Position numbers and translations under genes: made by a program. The notes below the pieces were generated by a model, which worked only from the letters and a program-made list of their open reading frames with translations, made no database searches and was not told where the DNA came from. A stretch of 64,000 nt of DNA, taken from positions 1 to 64,000 of the forward strand of contig CAVPHW010000004.1 in NCBI GenBank assembly GCA_963704835.1, given 5' to 3'. Position 1 is the first letter of the stretch; each line of letters opens with the position of its first letter. Source of the stretch: GCA-2746605 sp963704835. Its GTDB lineage: Bacteria > Bacteroidota > Ignavibacteria > Ignavibacteriales > Melioribacteraceae. Below are positions 17,597 to 27,467 of the stretch, one piece after another.

Positions 17597-19448
17597 TAAT
17601 CCTAGTGTTTCTGCGGATGGTACAAAAATAGTTTTCTTATTTCAGAAAGATGGAACCTCTAATGTGGGATTGGTAGATATTGATGGAAAGAATTTTAAAC
17701 GATTGACATTTTTTGAAAAAGGTGAGCAAGTCTATAATCCAAAATTTTCATTGGATGGAAAATCAATCATTTTTGGATATTCTTACCATCAAGGAAGAGA
17801 TATTGCAAAAGTAAATACAGATGGAACTGGATATGAGATTATTCTTAATCAAAATTATGATGAAAGAAACGCAATTTATTCTGACAATAATAAAATAATT
17901 TTCTGTTCAGACGAAACGGGTATTTTTAATATTTATGAATACGATCTTGATACAAAAGAAAAATCCCAATTAAGTAATGTTATTGGTGGAGCATTTATGC
18001 CTTCAATAAATGATGAAGGTGAAATTGTTTATGCAGGTTATACTTCTTCTGGTTATAAAATATTTCATCTGCAAAAAAATGAATCTAAGAAAGTGGACTC
18101 ATCAAAACGATATGGCGAATCTTTAAATCCTCCGTTAAATATAGATAACAAATTCGGCGATTTCAGTGATGAACAATTTGCTCGTTTGAGAAATTTTAAT
18201 GACTTTGAGCTACCTGATGTTAAAGAGAAAAACTACTCAAGTGCTTTTACTCGACTTACAGTTTTACCTTTTGTTAGATATGATAATTATACAACCTCAA
18301 ATTCAGCTATTGATAAAATAAAACCTGGAGTTTACTTAACATCCTCAGATATGCTAAATCGTTATTCACTATTTGCAGGTGGCTCAATTAACACGAGATT
18401 AGAGCGTGATCTATTCTTAACATTTATTTATAAAAATAAAGTACCGTTGCTTTATAATTTGGGATTAAAACCTGAATTATCCTTAGACTTATTTTCAATC
18501 AGTAGAAAAGCAGATGTAGATATTCAATTTGGTGTGGATAGTTCATTTACTCCTCCACGACCAGGAAGTCAAGTAAATACCGATGTTACTTATAATCTTT
18601 TTGAAGTTGATATTGCTGCAAAACATAAAATATTTTCTTCCTCTCAAAATTTAGAATTTAGATTTATCTATAGTCAATATTCAGCGGCAATTGGCAATTT
18701 TGTGTTTCCTGGCTCATCAACATTATACCCTAGTAGTAGTGACGATTATTTTATTGGAAGAAATTTTCAGCTTACTTATAACTTTAGTGCCCTCGCTCCA
18801 ACAATTGATCATGACATTAATCCAGTCGGGATGGAAATTGAAGCTAAGTATAATTATGAGAGCAACAAATATAACCCCGACAGTGAATATGATAATAAAA
18901 ATGGGGTGCTTGTTCCTGTTTATAAAAAATATGGTTTCCATAAACTTGAATTAAATGTTAAAAACTATTGGCAGATAATAAGTGATCACACACTTTCAAC
19001 AAGATTGAGAGTTGCATCTATTTTAGGTCCCGAAGTGCCAGATTTTTTTGATTTTTATCTTGGTGGTTTAATTGGGATGAAAAGTTATCCATTCTATTCA
19101 ATAAGTGGAAACGAGTTGGCATGGTTAAGCGTTACGTATCGTTTACCTATTTTCAAGAATATTGATTACAGATTAGGGCACTTATATATTGATAAATTAT
19201 TCTTTTCTGTTAATGGAGATTTAGGAAATGCTTGGAATGGAGATATTCCCAAAACTGATGATTTTAAGAAAGGAATTGGAGCGGAAGTAAGATTGAAGAT
19301 GATATCATTTTATTTATTTCCTACAAGTCTTTTCTTTAATGCTTCATATTCTTTTGATAAATATGATAGAATTATTCGCGATGAAACGATATCGTTTGGA
19401 AAAGAATGGAAATTCTACGGCGGAATTCTTTTTGATTTTAGTTTTTAG
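17568..19448 (+). CDS. Propeller and Omp85-like barrel part of the gluzincin fusion (after frameshift)
   Basis: This fragment continues the previous gene. It first gives PD40 repeats (NPSVSADGTKIVFLFQ; NPKFSLDGKSIIFGYS), then from roughly 18240 onward a long beta-barrel. The last ~150 residues (GLIGMKSYPFYSISGNELAWLSVTYRLP...GIGAEVRL...KEWKFYGGILFDFSF) resemble the C-terminal strands of BamA/Omp85 surface-antigen proteins. The protein would thus anchor its own protease and propeller in the outer membrane. The open frame extends back to 17499, but the join is near 17561-17572. Confidence 0.75.
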   Translation, partial: TRITHGLRANNPSVSADGTKIVFLFQKDGTSNVGLVDIDGKNFKRLTFFEKGEQVYNPKFSLDGKSIIFGYSYHQGRDIAKVNTDGTGYEIILNQNYDERNAIYSDNNKIIFCSDETGIFNIYEYDLDTKEKSQLSNVIGGAFMPSINDEGEIVYAGYTSSGYKIFHLQKNESKKVDSSKRYGESLNPPLNIDNKFGDFSDEQFARLRNFNDFELPDVKEKNYSSAFTRLTVLPFVRYDNYTTSNSAIDKIKPGVYLTSSDMLNRYSLFAGGSINTRLERDLFLTFIYKNKVPLLYNLGLKPELSLDLFSISRKADVDIQFGVDSSFTPPRPGSQVNTDVTYNLFEVDIAAKHKIFSSSQNLEFRFIYSQYSAAIGNFVFPGSSTLYPSSSDDYFIGRNFQLTYNFSALAPTIDHDINPVGMEIEAKYNYESNKYNPDSEYDNKNGVLVPVYKKYGFHKLELNVKNYWQIISDHTLSTRLRVASILGPEVPDFFDFYLGGLIGMKSYPFYSISGNELAWLSVTYRLPIFKNIDYRLGHLYIDKLFFSVNGDLGNAWNGDIPKTDDFKKGIGAEVRLKMISFYLFPTSLFFNASYSFDKYDRIIRDETISFGKEWKFYGGILFDFSF

Positions 19449-19455
19449 GAAAATT

Positions 19456-20397
19456 ATGAAAATAGTTAAATTTAATTGTCATTCTGGTTTGCGGTTTTTG
19501 CAAGACCGGAATCGTACAAAACAAATTGCACTTACTCTAATTATTTATTTCGTTCAAACCATTTTGTTTAGCTCAAATAATTTTGCTCAAAATAATTATT
19601 TTAGTGGCTCTTTAGTAAATGATACAAAATTTGTTAATCAGCAACTTATTGATTCATCAAAATCAAATTCTTTAGAAATCGTTCTAAATAAGAAAACGCC
19701 ATTATTAGCCGGGTTAATGTCCTTTGCATTACCTGGAGCCGGACAAATTTATTCTGAAAACTATCTGAAAGCCGGAATTTTTGCAGTTGTTGAAGTTGGA
19801 GCAATTCTATTGGCAGTATCTTATGATAATAAAGGCGATGATCAAACAGACCAATTTGAAGCATATGCCAATACCAATTGGAGTCCAGAAAGATATGCTA
19901 AATGGACTTTACACAATGCTACTTCCATAAACCAAAATATTGATCCTGATAGTTATGTTATTCTTGATAATTCTGGAAAAGTTAATTGGCAAGAATTAAA
20001 TAGGTTAGAAGGAGATATTGGGGGGTATTATTCTCACAGATTAGCTCCTTTGGGCGATCAACAATATTATGAAATGATTGGAAAGTATTCCCAGTTTAAT
20101 GTTGGTTGGCAAGAGTTTGGTGATGATGTTAATAAAGCATATATTTGGAATGTTGACCCGCTTGTTGATCAATTCCATAAATATTCTGTTGAAAGAGGAA
20201 AGGCCAATGATTTTTATACAATTTCTAAATGGGCAGTAATTGCAGTTGTTTCTAACCATTTTATTAGTGCATTAGATGCAGCTTGGTCGACAAGTAGATA
20301 TAATAAAAAACTAAATTTAAATATTTCAATTAAAGAAGAGAATATTGGTTTCTTAAAAGATTATGTTCCGCAGTTGAATATTCAATACAAATTATAA
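19456..20397 (+). CDS. DUF5683-type envelope protein
   Basis: This ATG, 8 bases after the previous stop, is preferred over a frame-open ATG at 19339 that would overlap the barrel gene. The N-terminal ~24 residues are polar and odd, then a signal-like segment follows (ALTLIIYFVQTILFSSNNFAQ). The core LLAGLMSFALPGAGQIYSENYLKAGIFAVVEVG is the typical DUF5683 motif (PGxGQxYxxxYxKA). Function unknown; probably a membrane protein of the envelope. It lies between the surface-protein block and der. Confidence 0.7.
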   Translation: MKIVKFNCHSGLRFLQDRNRTKQIALTLIIYFVQTILFSSNNFAQNNYFSGSLVNDTKFVNQQLIDSSKSNSLEIVLNKKTPLLAGLMSFALPGAGQIYSENYLKAGIFAVVEVGAILLAVSYDNKGDDQTDQFEAYANTNWSPERYAKWTLHNATSINQNIDPDSYVILDNSGKVNWQELNRLEGDIGGYYSHRLAPLGDQQYYEMIGKYSQFNVGWQEFGDDVNKAYIWNVDPLVDQFHKYSVERGKANDFYTISKWAVIAVVSNHFISALDAAWSTSRYNKKLNLNISIKEENIGFLKDYVPQLNIQYKL

Positions 20398-20402
20398 TAA
20401 TT

Positions 20403-21716
20403 ATGGCAACTCCATTAGTAGTAATAGTAGGTAGACCAAACGTAGGAAAATCAACCTTATTTAATCGGCTAACCAAAAGTAAAAGTTCCATTGTAGATGA
20501 TCAAAGCGGTGTTACACGTGATAGGATAAATGGGGAAGTTGATTGGAACGGAAGAGTTTTTAGACTTATGGATACTGGTGGTTATGTGAAAGAAACAACC
20601 GATCAATTTGAACTTGCCATTAAAGAACAAGTGGAAATAGCAATTGAAGAAGCAGATGCTCTTCTTTTTGTTGCAGATGGCAGATTGGGAGTAACACATT
20701 TAGATAGTGAAGTAGCCGGTCTCTTAAGGGCTACTAAAAAGCCAACGTTTGTATTAGTGAATAAAGCTGATACAGCAAGTTTTGAAAATGACAAACTAGA
20801 ATTTTACTCGTTTGGACTTGAACATGTATATGATGTTTCTGCTTTAAATGGGAGAAATATTGGGGACGTTCTGGATGTACTTATTGAAGAACTTAATTTC
20901 TCTGAGCGGGAAGTTAATGATGATTCAAGATTAAAAATTGCCTTACTCGGCAAACCAAATGTTGGAAAGTCTTCTTTAACAAATGCACTTCTCGGTTATG
21001 ATAGAAGTATTGTAACTGATATTCCTGGAACAACTAGAGATAGTTTAGATTCAATCCTTAAATATTATGGCGAAGAAATTATTCTTGTAGATACCGCCGG
21101 TTTAAGAAGAAGAACCAAGGTTAAGGAGAATATTGAGTATTACTCAACTGTAAGAACATATAGAGCCCTTGCTAATTGCGATATTGCAATAATTCTAATT
21201 GATTCACAATTAGGAATTGAAAATCAAGATCAAAAAATTATTGATGAAGCTATCAGCAGAAGAAAGGGAATTATACTTGCTGTAAATAAATGGGATTTAA
21301 TTGAAAAAGACACAAATACTGCTAAAGTGTTTGAAGAAAATATGAGGTCAAATTTAGGCTCAATTAATTATTTGCCAATTGTTTTCATTTCTGCTTTGGA
21401 GAAGCAAAGAATTTATAAATTGATTGATATGTCAAAAGATATTCAAATAGACAGAATGAAAAAAATTCCAACTTCAACACTTAATGAAGTAATTCTTGAA
21501 GAAATAAAAAAGAACCCTCCTCCTGCTACTAAACGTGGTAAAGAGATTAATTTTAAATTTGTAACACAAGTCGGTGAAAAATATCCCATCTTCTTATTCT
21601 TTACTAGGAATAGTAAGGATGTTCCTGAGCATTATAGAAGATTTCTTGAAAAAATAATAAGAACAAATTTTGGGTTTTCAGGGGTTCCTATAACCGTAAG
21701 TTTTAAAGAAAAATAA
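20403..21716 (+). CDS. der: Ribosome-assembly GTPase Der (EngA)
   Basis: This 437-residue protein has two tandem G domains with P-loops GRPNVGKSTLF (about 9) and GKPNVGKSSLT (about 183), switch motifs DTGGY and DTAGL, NKAD and NKWD guanine-specificity motifs, and a C-terminal KH-like domain (ATKRGKEINFKFVTQVGEKYP). Der is needed for 50S ribosome maturation. Length and all motifs are normal. Confidence 0.97.
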   Translation: MATPLVVIVGRPNVGKSTLFNRLTKSKSSIVDDQSGVTRDRINGEVDWNGRVFRLMDTGGYVKETTDQFELAIKEQVEIAIEEADALLFVADGRLGVTHLDSEVAGLLRATKKPTFVLVNKADTASFENDKLEFYSFGLEHVYDVSALNGRNIGDVLDVLIEELNFSEREVNDDSRLKIALLGKPNVGKSSLTNALLGYDRSIVTDIPGTTRDSLDSILKYYGEEIILVDTAGLRRRTKVKENIEYYSTVRTYRALANCDIAIILIDSQLGIENQDQKIIDEAISRRKGIILAVNKWDLIEKDTNTAKVFEENMRSNLGSINYLPIVFISALEKQRIYKLIDMSKDIQIDRMKKIPTSTLNEVILEEIKKNPPPATKRGKEINFKFVTQVGEKYPIFLFFTRNSKDVPEHYRRFLEKIIRTNFGFSGVPITVSFKEK

Positions 21717-21757
21717 TTATATTATACTCTAGTATTTTTATTTACAATTCCAAATAA

Positions 21758-23116
21758 ATGCATAATTCAAAAAGAATAATTGTTATTGGAGGAAATGCAG
21801 CCGGACCTAGTGCCGCAGCAAAAGCCAAGAGGTTTAATCCTTCTGCAGAAGTTATTTTAATTGAATCCGGTATGTTTATCTCTACGGGTAATTGTGAATT
21901 ACCTTATCTATTATCAGGCGAAATTGACGATTATTCCAAATTACTATTTTATACTCCCGATGCATTCCTAAAAGAGAAACTAGTTAATGTGCTAATCAAT
22001 CATTTTGTTAAAAGTATTGATGCAAAAAGAAAAGAAATTGAAGTTTTAGATAAGCGAACTAATACTTTAATTGAACTTGAATACGATAAATTAATTTTAA
22101 CAACCGGTTCCAAACCAAACGAACTTAGTGAGCTTCCTTTTGAACTTGAAAATGTTTTTAGTTTTAAATCTGTTAGCGATTATCTGAGGTTAAAAACATT
22201 TTGTGGTTCAAATCCTTCTGATAATGTTTTAATTGTTGGTTCCGGTTATATTGGTCTTGAGGTTGTTGAATCATTAAGACGTAGAGGTAAAAATGTAACA
22301 ATTTTGGATGAATCAGAATATCCATTACCTTCTGCTGATGAAGAAATTAGACTGATAATAGCCGATGAACTTACCAAGTACAATATTGATTTTATCAATA
22401 AAAATGCTAGAACAAAGTTTATTCTTAGCAATAATCGTTTTAGTCAATTAAAACACGAAGGGAGATATTTAGATTTCGATTTTGTTATTGTAGCGGTTGG
22501 TATAACTCCTAATAACTCATTAGCAGAAACCGCTAACCTAAAAGTTGGGAAGTTTGGTGGACTGATTGTAGATAGCAGACTTAAAACTTCTAACCCAAAC
22601 ATTTATGCAGCTGGAGATAATATTGAAATTACTAATCGGTTAACAAATAGAAATGATTATTTCCCTCTGGCTACTTATGCTCACAAGAATGGACATATTG
22701 CTGGTGAAAATGCAGCAGGCGGAAACAAAATTGCCGAACCGTTAATTTTCAATTCATCATTTAAATTATTTGATAAGTTTATTTCTCAAGTTGGATTAAG
22801 CTGGGATCAAGCTAAAAATTTAAATATAAATTCAAAGTTTGTAACCGCAATAGCAAATAATAAGGTTAGAATTATGCCAAATTCCTCAAAAGTATTTGGT
22901 AAAGTAGTTTATGATAATTATTCTAAACTTGTTTTGGGTGCTTCTTTTATTGGTTCGGTGGAAGTATCTGGTTATGCTGATTTAATTAGCAGCCTTATCT
23001 ATAATAAAAATTCAGTACTAAGTTTAGCAAAACAGAGTTATAATTATACACCTCCATTATCACCGTTTATCAATTTACTTTCTATTCTAGGTAGGAAGAT
23101 CGAGGAGAATATTTAA
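21758..23116 (+). CDS. FAD-dependent CoA-disulfide reductase/NADH oxidase-type enzyme
   Basis: This 452-residue protein has an N-terminal FAD Rossmann motif (VIGGNAAGPSAAAKAKR), the single redox cysteine Cys46 in STGNCELPY, which is typical of CoA-disulfide reductases and NADH oxidases, a second NAD-binding Rossmann motif (VGSGYIGLEVVESLRRRG), the FAD motif IYAAGDNIE and a C-terminal dimerisation domain. It reduces a thiol disulfide or peroxide with NAD(P)H. Its stop shares one base with the upp start. The bacillithiol gene bshC elsewhere in the window makes a low-molecular-weight thiol partner plausible, but the substrate is unproven. Confidence 0.85.
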   Translation: MHNSKRIIVIGGNAAGPSAAAKAKRFNPSAEVILIESGMFISTGNCELPYLLSGEIDDYSKLLFYTPDAFLKEKLVNVLINHFVKSIDAKRKEIEVLDKRTNTLIELEYDKLILTTGSKPNELSELPFELENVFSFKSVSDYLRLKTFCGSNPSDNVLIVGSGYIGLEVVESLRRRGKNVTILDESEYPLPSADEEIRLIIADELTKYNIDFINKNARTKFILSNNRFSQLKHEGRYLDFDFVIVAVGITPNNSLAETANLKVGKFGGLIVDSRLKTSNPNIYAAGDNIEITNRLTNRNDYFPLATYAHKNGHIAGENAAGGNKIAEPLIFNSSFKLFDKFISQVGLSWDQAKNLNINSKFVTAIANNKVRIMPNSSKVFGKVVYDNYSKLVLGASFIGSVEVSGYADLISSLIYNKNSVLSLAKQSYNYTPPLSPFINLLSILGRKIEENI

Positions 23117-23742
23117 TGAAAAATCTAACAATTGTTTCCAATCCTTTAATTAGCAGAGACATTACATATTTAAGAAATAAAGAAACTAAGGAGTACCAAT
23201 TTAGATTAGCTTTAAGAAGAATTGCAAATGCGCTAGTGATTGAAATTAGTAATGAGTTTGAACTTAATGAGTTTGATGTTGAAACACCCTTAGAGATTAC
23301 AAAAGGGTATAATTTAAGCAAACAAATTGTTTTGGTTCCAGTTCTTAGAGCAGGCCTCAGTTTGGTTAACTCATTTATAGAAATGATACCAAATGCGAAA
23401 GTTGGGCATATTGGTATTCAGCGTGATGAAAAAACTTTACAACCAGTTGATTATTATTACAAGGCTCCTAAAAATTTAGAAATATCAAAAGTAATTATTC
23501 TTGATCCAATGTTGGCAACAGGTGGTTCATCATCTGCTGCAATAACATTTTTAAAAAATCGTGGAGCCAATGATTGTGTAATGGCATCATTAATTGCTGC
23601 TCCCGAAGGAGTTACAAAATTGAGTAATGACCATCCTGATGTACCAATTTATACAGCTATGCTTGATAGAGAGTTGAATCAGCAAGGTTTTATACTACCT
23701 GGATTAGGAGATGCTGGAGATAGAACATTTGGTACGCTCTAG
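23116..23742 (+). CDS. upp: Uracil phosphoribosyltransferase
   Basis: This 208-residue protein has the UPRT layout: VPVLRAGLSLVNSFIEMIPNAKVGHIGIQRDE and the PRPP-binding loop ILDPMLATGGSS, with the C-terminal uracil site GFILPGLGDAGDRTFGTL. It converts uracil and PRPP to UMP in pyrimidine salvage. The start overlaps the previous stop by one base. Confidence 0.97.
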   Translation: MKNLTIVSNPLISRDITYLRNKETKEYQFRLALRRIANALVIEISNEFELNEFDVETPLEITKGYNLSKQIVLVPVLRAGLSLVNSFIEMIPNAKVGHIGIQRDEKTLQPVDYYYKAPKNLEISKVIILDPMLATGGSSSAAITFLKNRGANDCVMASLIAAPEGVTKLSNDHPDVPIYTAMLDRELNQQGFILPGLGDAGDRTFGTL

Positions 23743-24757
23743 TATAATAATTTTCTTTTTTGTTTCTCTTGTATACGGACAAAATCATCCCAACTCTGAA
23801 ATTGATTCTTTATTGAAGAATGGTATTGAGCAGATCATTAATCAGTATTATGCAGAAGCTGAGAAAACTTTTATTGACTTAGATGATGGATACCCCCAAA
23901 ACCCGTTAGGAAAAATATATTTAGCTGCAACGCTAATAGCAAAATCTGTTGATTACGAAGAAAAATTTAATGAGAACCAAATTGATTCTTTACTTTCCGA
24001 TGCAAAAAATCAAACAGAAAAATTACTAGATAAAGATGATGAAAATCTTTGGTACAACTATTACGAGGCTCTAATATTTGGTTATAGAGCTTATTATAGT
24101 TCGTTAAATTCAAATGTAATATCGGCTTTTTCAAATGGAATTTTGTCTCTAAGTGGGTTTCAAAAATGTTTGGAGATTGATAAAGGTTTTAATGAAGCTT
24201 ATATAGCTATTGGAACTTACAAATATTGGAAAAGTGCAGAAACCAAATCATTTAATTGGTTACCTTTTATCAATGATGAAAGAGAATTAGGCATAAAGTA
24301 TCTAGAAAAGACACTTATCCATGATTCCTATAATCAATATCTAGCTGCTTATTCATTAGTATGGATTTATATAGACAACAAAAATTTTAAGAAGGCTGTG
24401 GATTTATCTAATGAAATGTTGAGCAAACACAAAACATCTCGTTTTTTTAAATGGGGATTAGCCAGAGCTTATGAGGATATCTCCAAAGAAAAAGCTATTG
24501 AACAATATTATGATTTACTAAATTCGATCAAGGAGATTAAAAACAGAAACTATTATAATGATATAATTTTAAAACATAAAATTGCAATGCTGTTATTTGA
24601 TTTGAGAAACTATGATAAATCACTTCAACTATGTAATGAAATACTTGATTTTAATATTAAATCTGCGGAAATTAAGTTAAAATTAGAAAACAGAATTAGT
24701 AGAGTTAAAAAACTTAGGAATGAGTTGGATGGTATACTTGATAGAGAAGGCAAATGA
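23729..24757 (+). CDS. Secreted TPR-like protein, unknown function
   Basis: TTG at 23729 is preferred because GGAGA lies at 23716-23720 and the product then begins with a clean signal peptide (VRSSIIIFFFVSLVYGQ); an ATG at 23711 is in frame. Both starts lie inside the end of upp. The ~342-residue protein is helical with tetratricopeptide-like pairs (YYAEAEKTFIDLDDGYPQNPLGKIYLAATL; FNEAYIAIGTYKYWKS; NFKKAVDLSNEML). No catalytic motif is seen. It overlaps relA/spoT by four bases. Confidence 0.75.
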   Translation: MVRSSIIIFFFVSLVYGQNHPNSEIDSLLKNGIEQIINQYYAEAEKTFIDLDDGYPQNPLGKIYLAATLIAKSVDYEEKFNENQIDSLLSDAKNQTEKLLDKDDENLWYNYYEALIFGYRAYYSSLNSNVISAFSNGILSLSGFQKCLEIDKGFNEAYIAIGTYKYWKSAETKSFNWLPFINDERELGIKYLEKTLIHDSYNQYLAAYSLVWIYIDNKNFKKAVDLSNEMLSKHKTSRFFKWGLARAYEDISKEKAIEQYYDLLNSIKEIKNRNYYNDIILKHKIAMLLFDLRNYDKSLQLCNEILDFNIKSAEIKLKLENRISRVKKLRNELDGILDREGK

Positions 24758-26925
24758 TTGTATTAGATGAACTTAAACTGGAGTTATTATTAGCCGATTT
24801 GCTTAGTGTTTGTAAGAAAAATCTTTACAAATGTAATGAGGAATTAATTACTAAAGCATTTAAAGTAAGTTTCGAGTCGCATAAAAATCATTTTAGAGCA
24901 TCTGGGGAACCATATTTTTTGCACCCTTACGAAGTTACAATGATCATTGCTAAGGAAATTCCTTTGGATGATATTTCGGTTGTTAGTGCTCTATTGCATG
25001 ATGTGGTTGAAGATACGGACATTTCACTAGAATATGTTGAACGGGAATTTGGTAAAGAAGTTTCTGAAATAGTTGATGGCGTAACAAAAATCAGCGGAGT
25101 TTTCAGAGGTCAAAATATTACTCAAGCCGAAAATTATAGAAAATTGTTACTTTCAATGGTTAACGATGTTCGGGTAATATTAGTAAAATTTGCAGATCGC
25201 TTGCACAACATGAGAACGTTAGATTTTGTCAGTCCACATAAACAAAGAAGAATAGCTACAGAAACATTAGAAATCTATGCTCCATTTTCCCATCGTTTTG
25301 GATTAGCAAAAGTAAAATGGGAGCTAGAAGATTTAGCGTTTAAATACCTTAATAAAGATGCTTATAATGAAATAGCAAAAAAGTTAAAGGAGACTAGACG
25401 AGATAGAGAAGAATATATCAGGATTGTAACTGAGCCAATTAAAGTAAGATTAGATGAGCATGAGTTAGGATATGAGATAGACGGGCGACCAAAACATTTT
25501 TATAGTATCTACAAAAAGATGATCAAGCAGAATAAACCTCTAGAAGATATTTATGATCTTTCTGCATTAAGAATTATTTTGGAAAGTAATGATCAGAATG
25601 ATTGTTATTATGTATTAGGTATCATTAATCAGCTTTTCAAACCTATACCAGATAGATTTAAGGACTTTATTTCCATTCCTAAAAAGAATAACTATCAATC
25701 AATTCACAATACGGTTATTGGTCCAAATGGCAAATTAGTTGAAATCCAAATTAGAACTAGAGCAATGCATGAGATCGCTGAAAAAGGAGTTGCCGCGCAT
25801 TGGAAATACAAGGAGAACCTCTCGAATGCAAGTAAGGATTTAGAAGAGTGGGTAAATTGGATTAGAGATATTTTTGAAAGTGTTTCGCGTGATGAAGCAA
25901 GTAGCGAGATTCTTGCAAGTTTTAAACTCAATTTATATCAAGATGAAATTTATATTTTTACACCAAAGGGTGAATTAAAAATACTTCCTGTTGACTCAAC
26001 ACCTGTTGATTTCGCTTATGAGATTCATAGTAAAGTCGGTTCACACTGTATTGGAGCAAAAGTTAATGGCAAAATTGTACCTCTCAGTACATCTTTAAAT
26101 AGCGGTGACCAAGTTGAGATCCTAACTTCTAAAAATCAAAACCCAAATAAAAGTTGGTTGCAATTTGTAAAAACTCATAAAGCTAAATCAAATATTAGAA
26201 AGTTTATACAGAAAGAAGAAGATAGAATTGTTGAAACCGGTAAAGAAATTTGGGACCGTAAACTAAAAAAATATAAATTAGTTTTTAATTCTGATGATGT
26301 AAATAGACTTTCAAAAAAATTAAAATTCGAAAATCCCTCTAAATTTTTTGTTGCCGTTGCAGAGGATCAGCTTGATTTAGAAAGTATTTTAAATCCAGAA
26401 GAACTTAAAGAAGATGATTTACGGGAGTTAGAATTTGATAGCTTTGCCAAAATTGCACGCGAAAGTGTTGGTGAAGTTGTTATTGAAGGTGAACACAAAG
26501 GGTTTGTATATAATTATGCTAAATGTTGTAACCCTATTCCAGGTGATCCAATAATTGGTTATATAACAATTGGTGAAGGAATTAAAATTCATAGGAAAAA
26601 TTGTAAGAACTTATTATCCCTTTCCGAAAACAATGAGAATCGTTTAGTTCCAGTTGAATGGCCTGGCGAAGCCGGATCATACTTCTTAACTGGGATCACA
26701 ATAAAGGGAGAAGATAGACCTGGAATTTTGAAAGATATTTCAAACACTATTGCCGGATTCCAAAATACAAATATTAAGTCTGTAAATATTTCGAGTAGCG
26801 AATCAGTATTTAATGGACAGATTACGGTTTACATCCAAGATGTAAATAATCTTAACCGCTTAATTGAAAGATTGAAGAAGAACAAAGGTATATTTTTTGT
26901 TGAACGGTTCGATGCACACAATTAA
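24754..26925 (+). CDS. Bifunctional (p)ppGpp synthetase/hydrolase
   Basis: This 723-residue RelA/SpoT (Rsh) protein has an N-terminal HD hydrolase (ALLHDVVEDT, FADRLHNMRTL), a synthetase domain (GRPKHFYSIYKKM, DLSALRII, EIQIRTRAMHEIAEKG), a TGS domain (IFTPKGELKILP...DFAYEIHSKVG) and a C-terminal zinc-finger/ACT region (YAKCCNPIPGDPIIGY; GEDRPGILKDISNTI). The HD motif is intact, so both synthesis and breakdown of the alarmone are expected. It overlaps the previous gene by ATGA. Confidence 0.95.
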   Translation: MIVLDELKLELLLADLLSVCKKNLYKCNEELITKAFKVSFESHKNHFRASGEPYFLHPYEVTMIIAKEIPLDDISVVSALLHDVVEDTDISLEYVEREFGKEVSEIVDGVTKISGVFRGQNITQAENYRKLLLSMVNDVRVILVKFADRLHNMRTLDFVSPHKQRRIATETLEIYAPFSHRFGLAKVKWELEDLAFKYLNKDAYNEIAKKLKETRRDREEYIRIVTEPIKVRLDEHELGYEIDGRPKHFYSIYKKMIKQNKPLEDIYDLSALRIILESNDQNDCYYVLGIINQLFKPIPDRFKDFISIPKKNNYQSIHNTVIGPNGKLVEIQIRTRAMHEIAEKGVAAHWKYKENLSNASKDLEEWVNWIRDIFESVSRDEASSEILASFKLNLYQDEIYIFTPKGELKILPVDSTPVDFAYEIHSKVGSHCIGAKVNGKIVPLSTSLNSGDQVEILTSKNQNPNKSWLQFVKTHKAKSNIRKFIQKEEDRIVETGKEIWDRKLKKYKLVFNSDDVNRLSKKLKFENPSKFFVAVAEDQLDLESILNPEELKEDDLRELEFDSFAKIARESVGEVVIEGEHKGFVYNYAKCCNPIPGDPIIGYITIGEGIKIHRKNCKNLLSLSENNENRLVPVEWPGEAGSYFLTGITIKGEDRPGILKDISNTIAGFQNTNIKSVNISSSESVFNGQITVYIQDVNNLNRLIERLKKNKGIFFVERFDAHN

Positions 26926-27356
26926 TGGTAGCTATGAGAGATGAAGCAGAAAGGATTGTGGCATTTGATTATGGTGTAAAAAGAATTGGTATAGCAATTT
27001 CTGATCCACTGAAAATATTTGCTATTCCCTTAATCACACTTGAAAACAATAAATTATTGTGGACGAAAATAAGTGAATTATTTAATAATTATTATTTTAC
27101 ATCTGCTATTTTAGGTTATCCTTTAAAGGAAGATGGAAGTAAAACTACACTCACAGATAAAGTCGAGGAATTTAAAAAGAATATTGAGAAAAAGTTTAAC
27201 GTTGAGGTTATTTATGTTGATGAAAGATATTCATCCTCAATTGCTTGGGAGCATATTTTAGAGAGTGTAAAATCTAAGAAAAAGAGAAGGGATAAATCGC
27301 TTATAGATAAAAATGCTGCTGCAGTAATTCTAAAAGATTATTTATCTACTCTGTGA
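26925..27356 (+). CDS. ruvX: Putative pre-16S rRNA nuclease / Holliday junction resolvase-like (YqgF family)
   Basis: This 143-residue RNase-H-fold protein has catalytic motif FDYGVKRIGIAISDP, the YqgF motif GYPLKEDGS, VDERYSSSIAW and the final Asp in KSLIDKNAAAVILKDYL. The family processes the 16S rRNA 5' end. The start overlaps the Rsh stop by one base; an ATG at 26934 is an alternative. Confidence 0.93.
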   Translation: MVAMRDEAERIVAFDYGVKRIGIAISDPLKIFAIPLITLENNKLLWTKISELFNNYYFTSAILGYPLKEDGSKTTLTDKVEEFKKNIEKKFNVEVIYVDERYSSSIAWEHILESVKSKKKRRDKSLIDKNAAAVILKDYLSTL

Positions 27357-27404
27357 GTGGGGAGGTTATTATATTTTGGACTTCATAAACTGTAAGAAAT
27401 AAGA

Positions 27405-27433
27405 TTGACATTATTCAATTTATAAGCTATTTT
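27405..27433 (+). promoter_or_regulatory. Sigma-70-type promoter of the BMC shell gene pair
   Basis: TTGACA (27405-27410), an optimal 17-base spacer, then TATTTT (27428-27433). The predicted start near 27440 leaves a ~28-base leader before the first BMC gene at 27468. It lies in the 111-base gap after ruvX, so the shell pair has its own transcription start. Confidence 0.6.
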
Positions 27434-27467
27434 TCATACAAATATTAACCAATTTGGGAGCACATTT

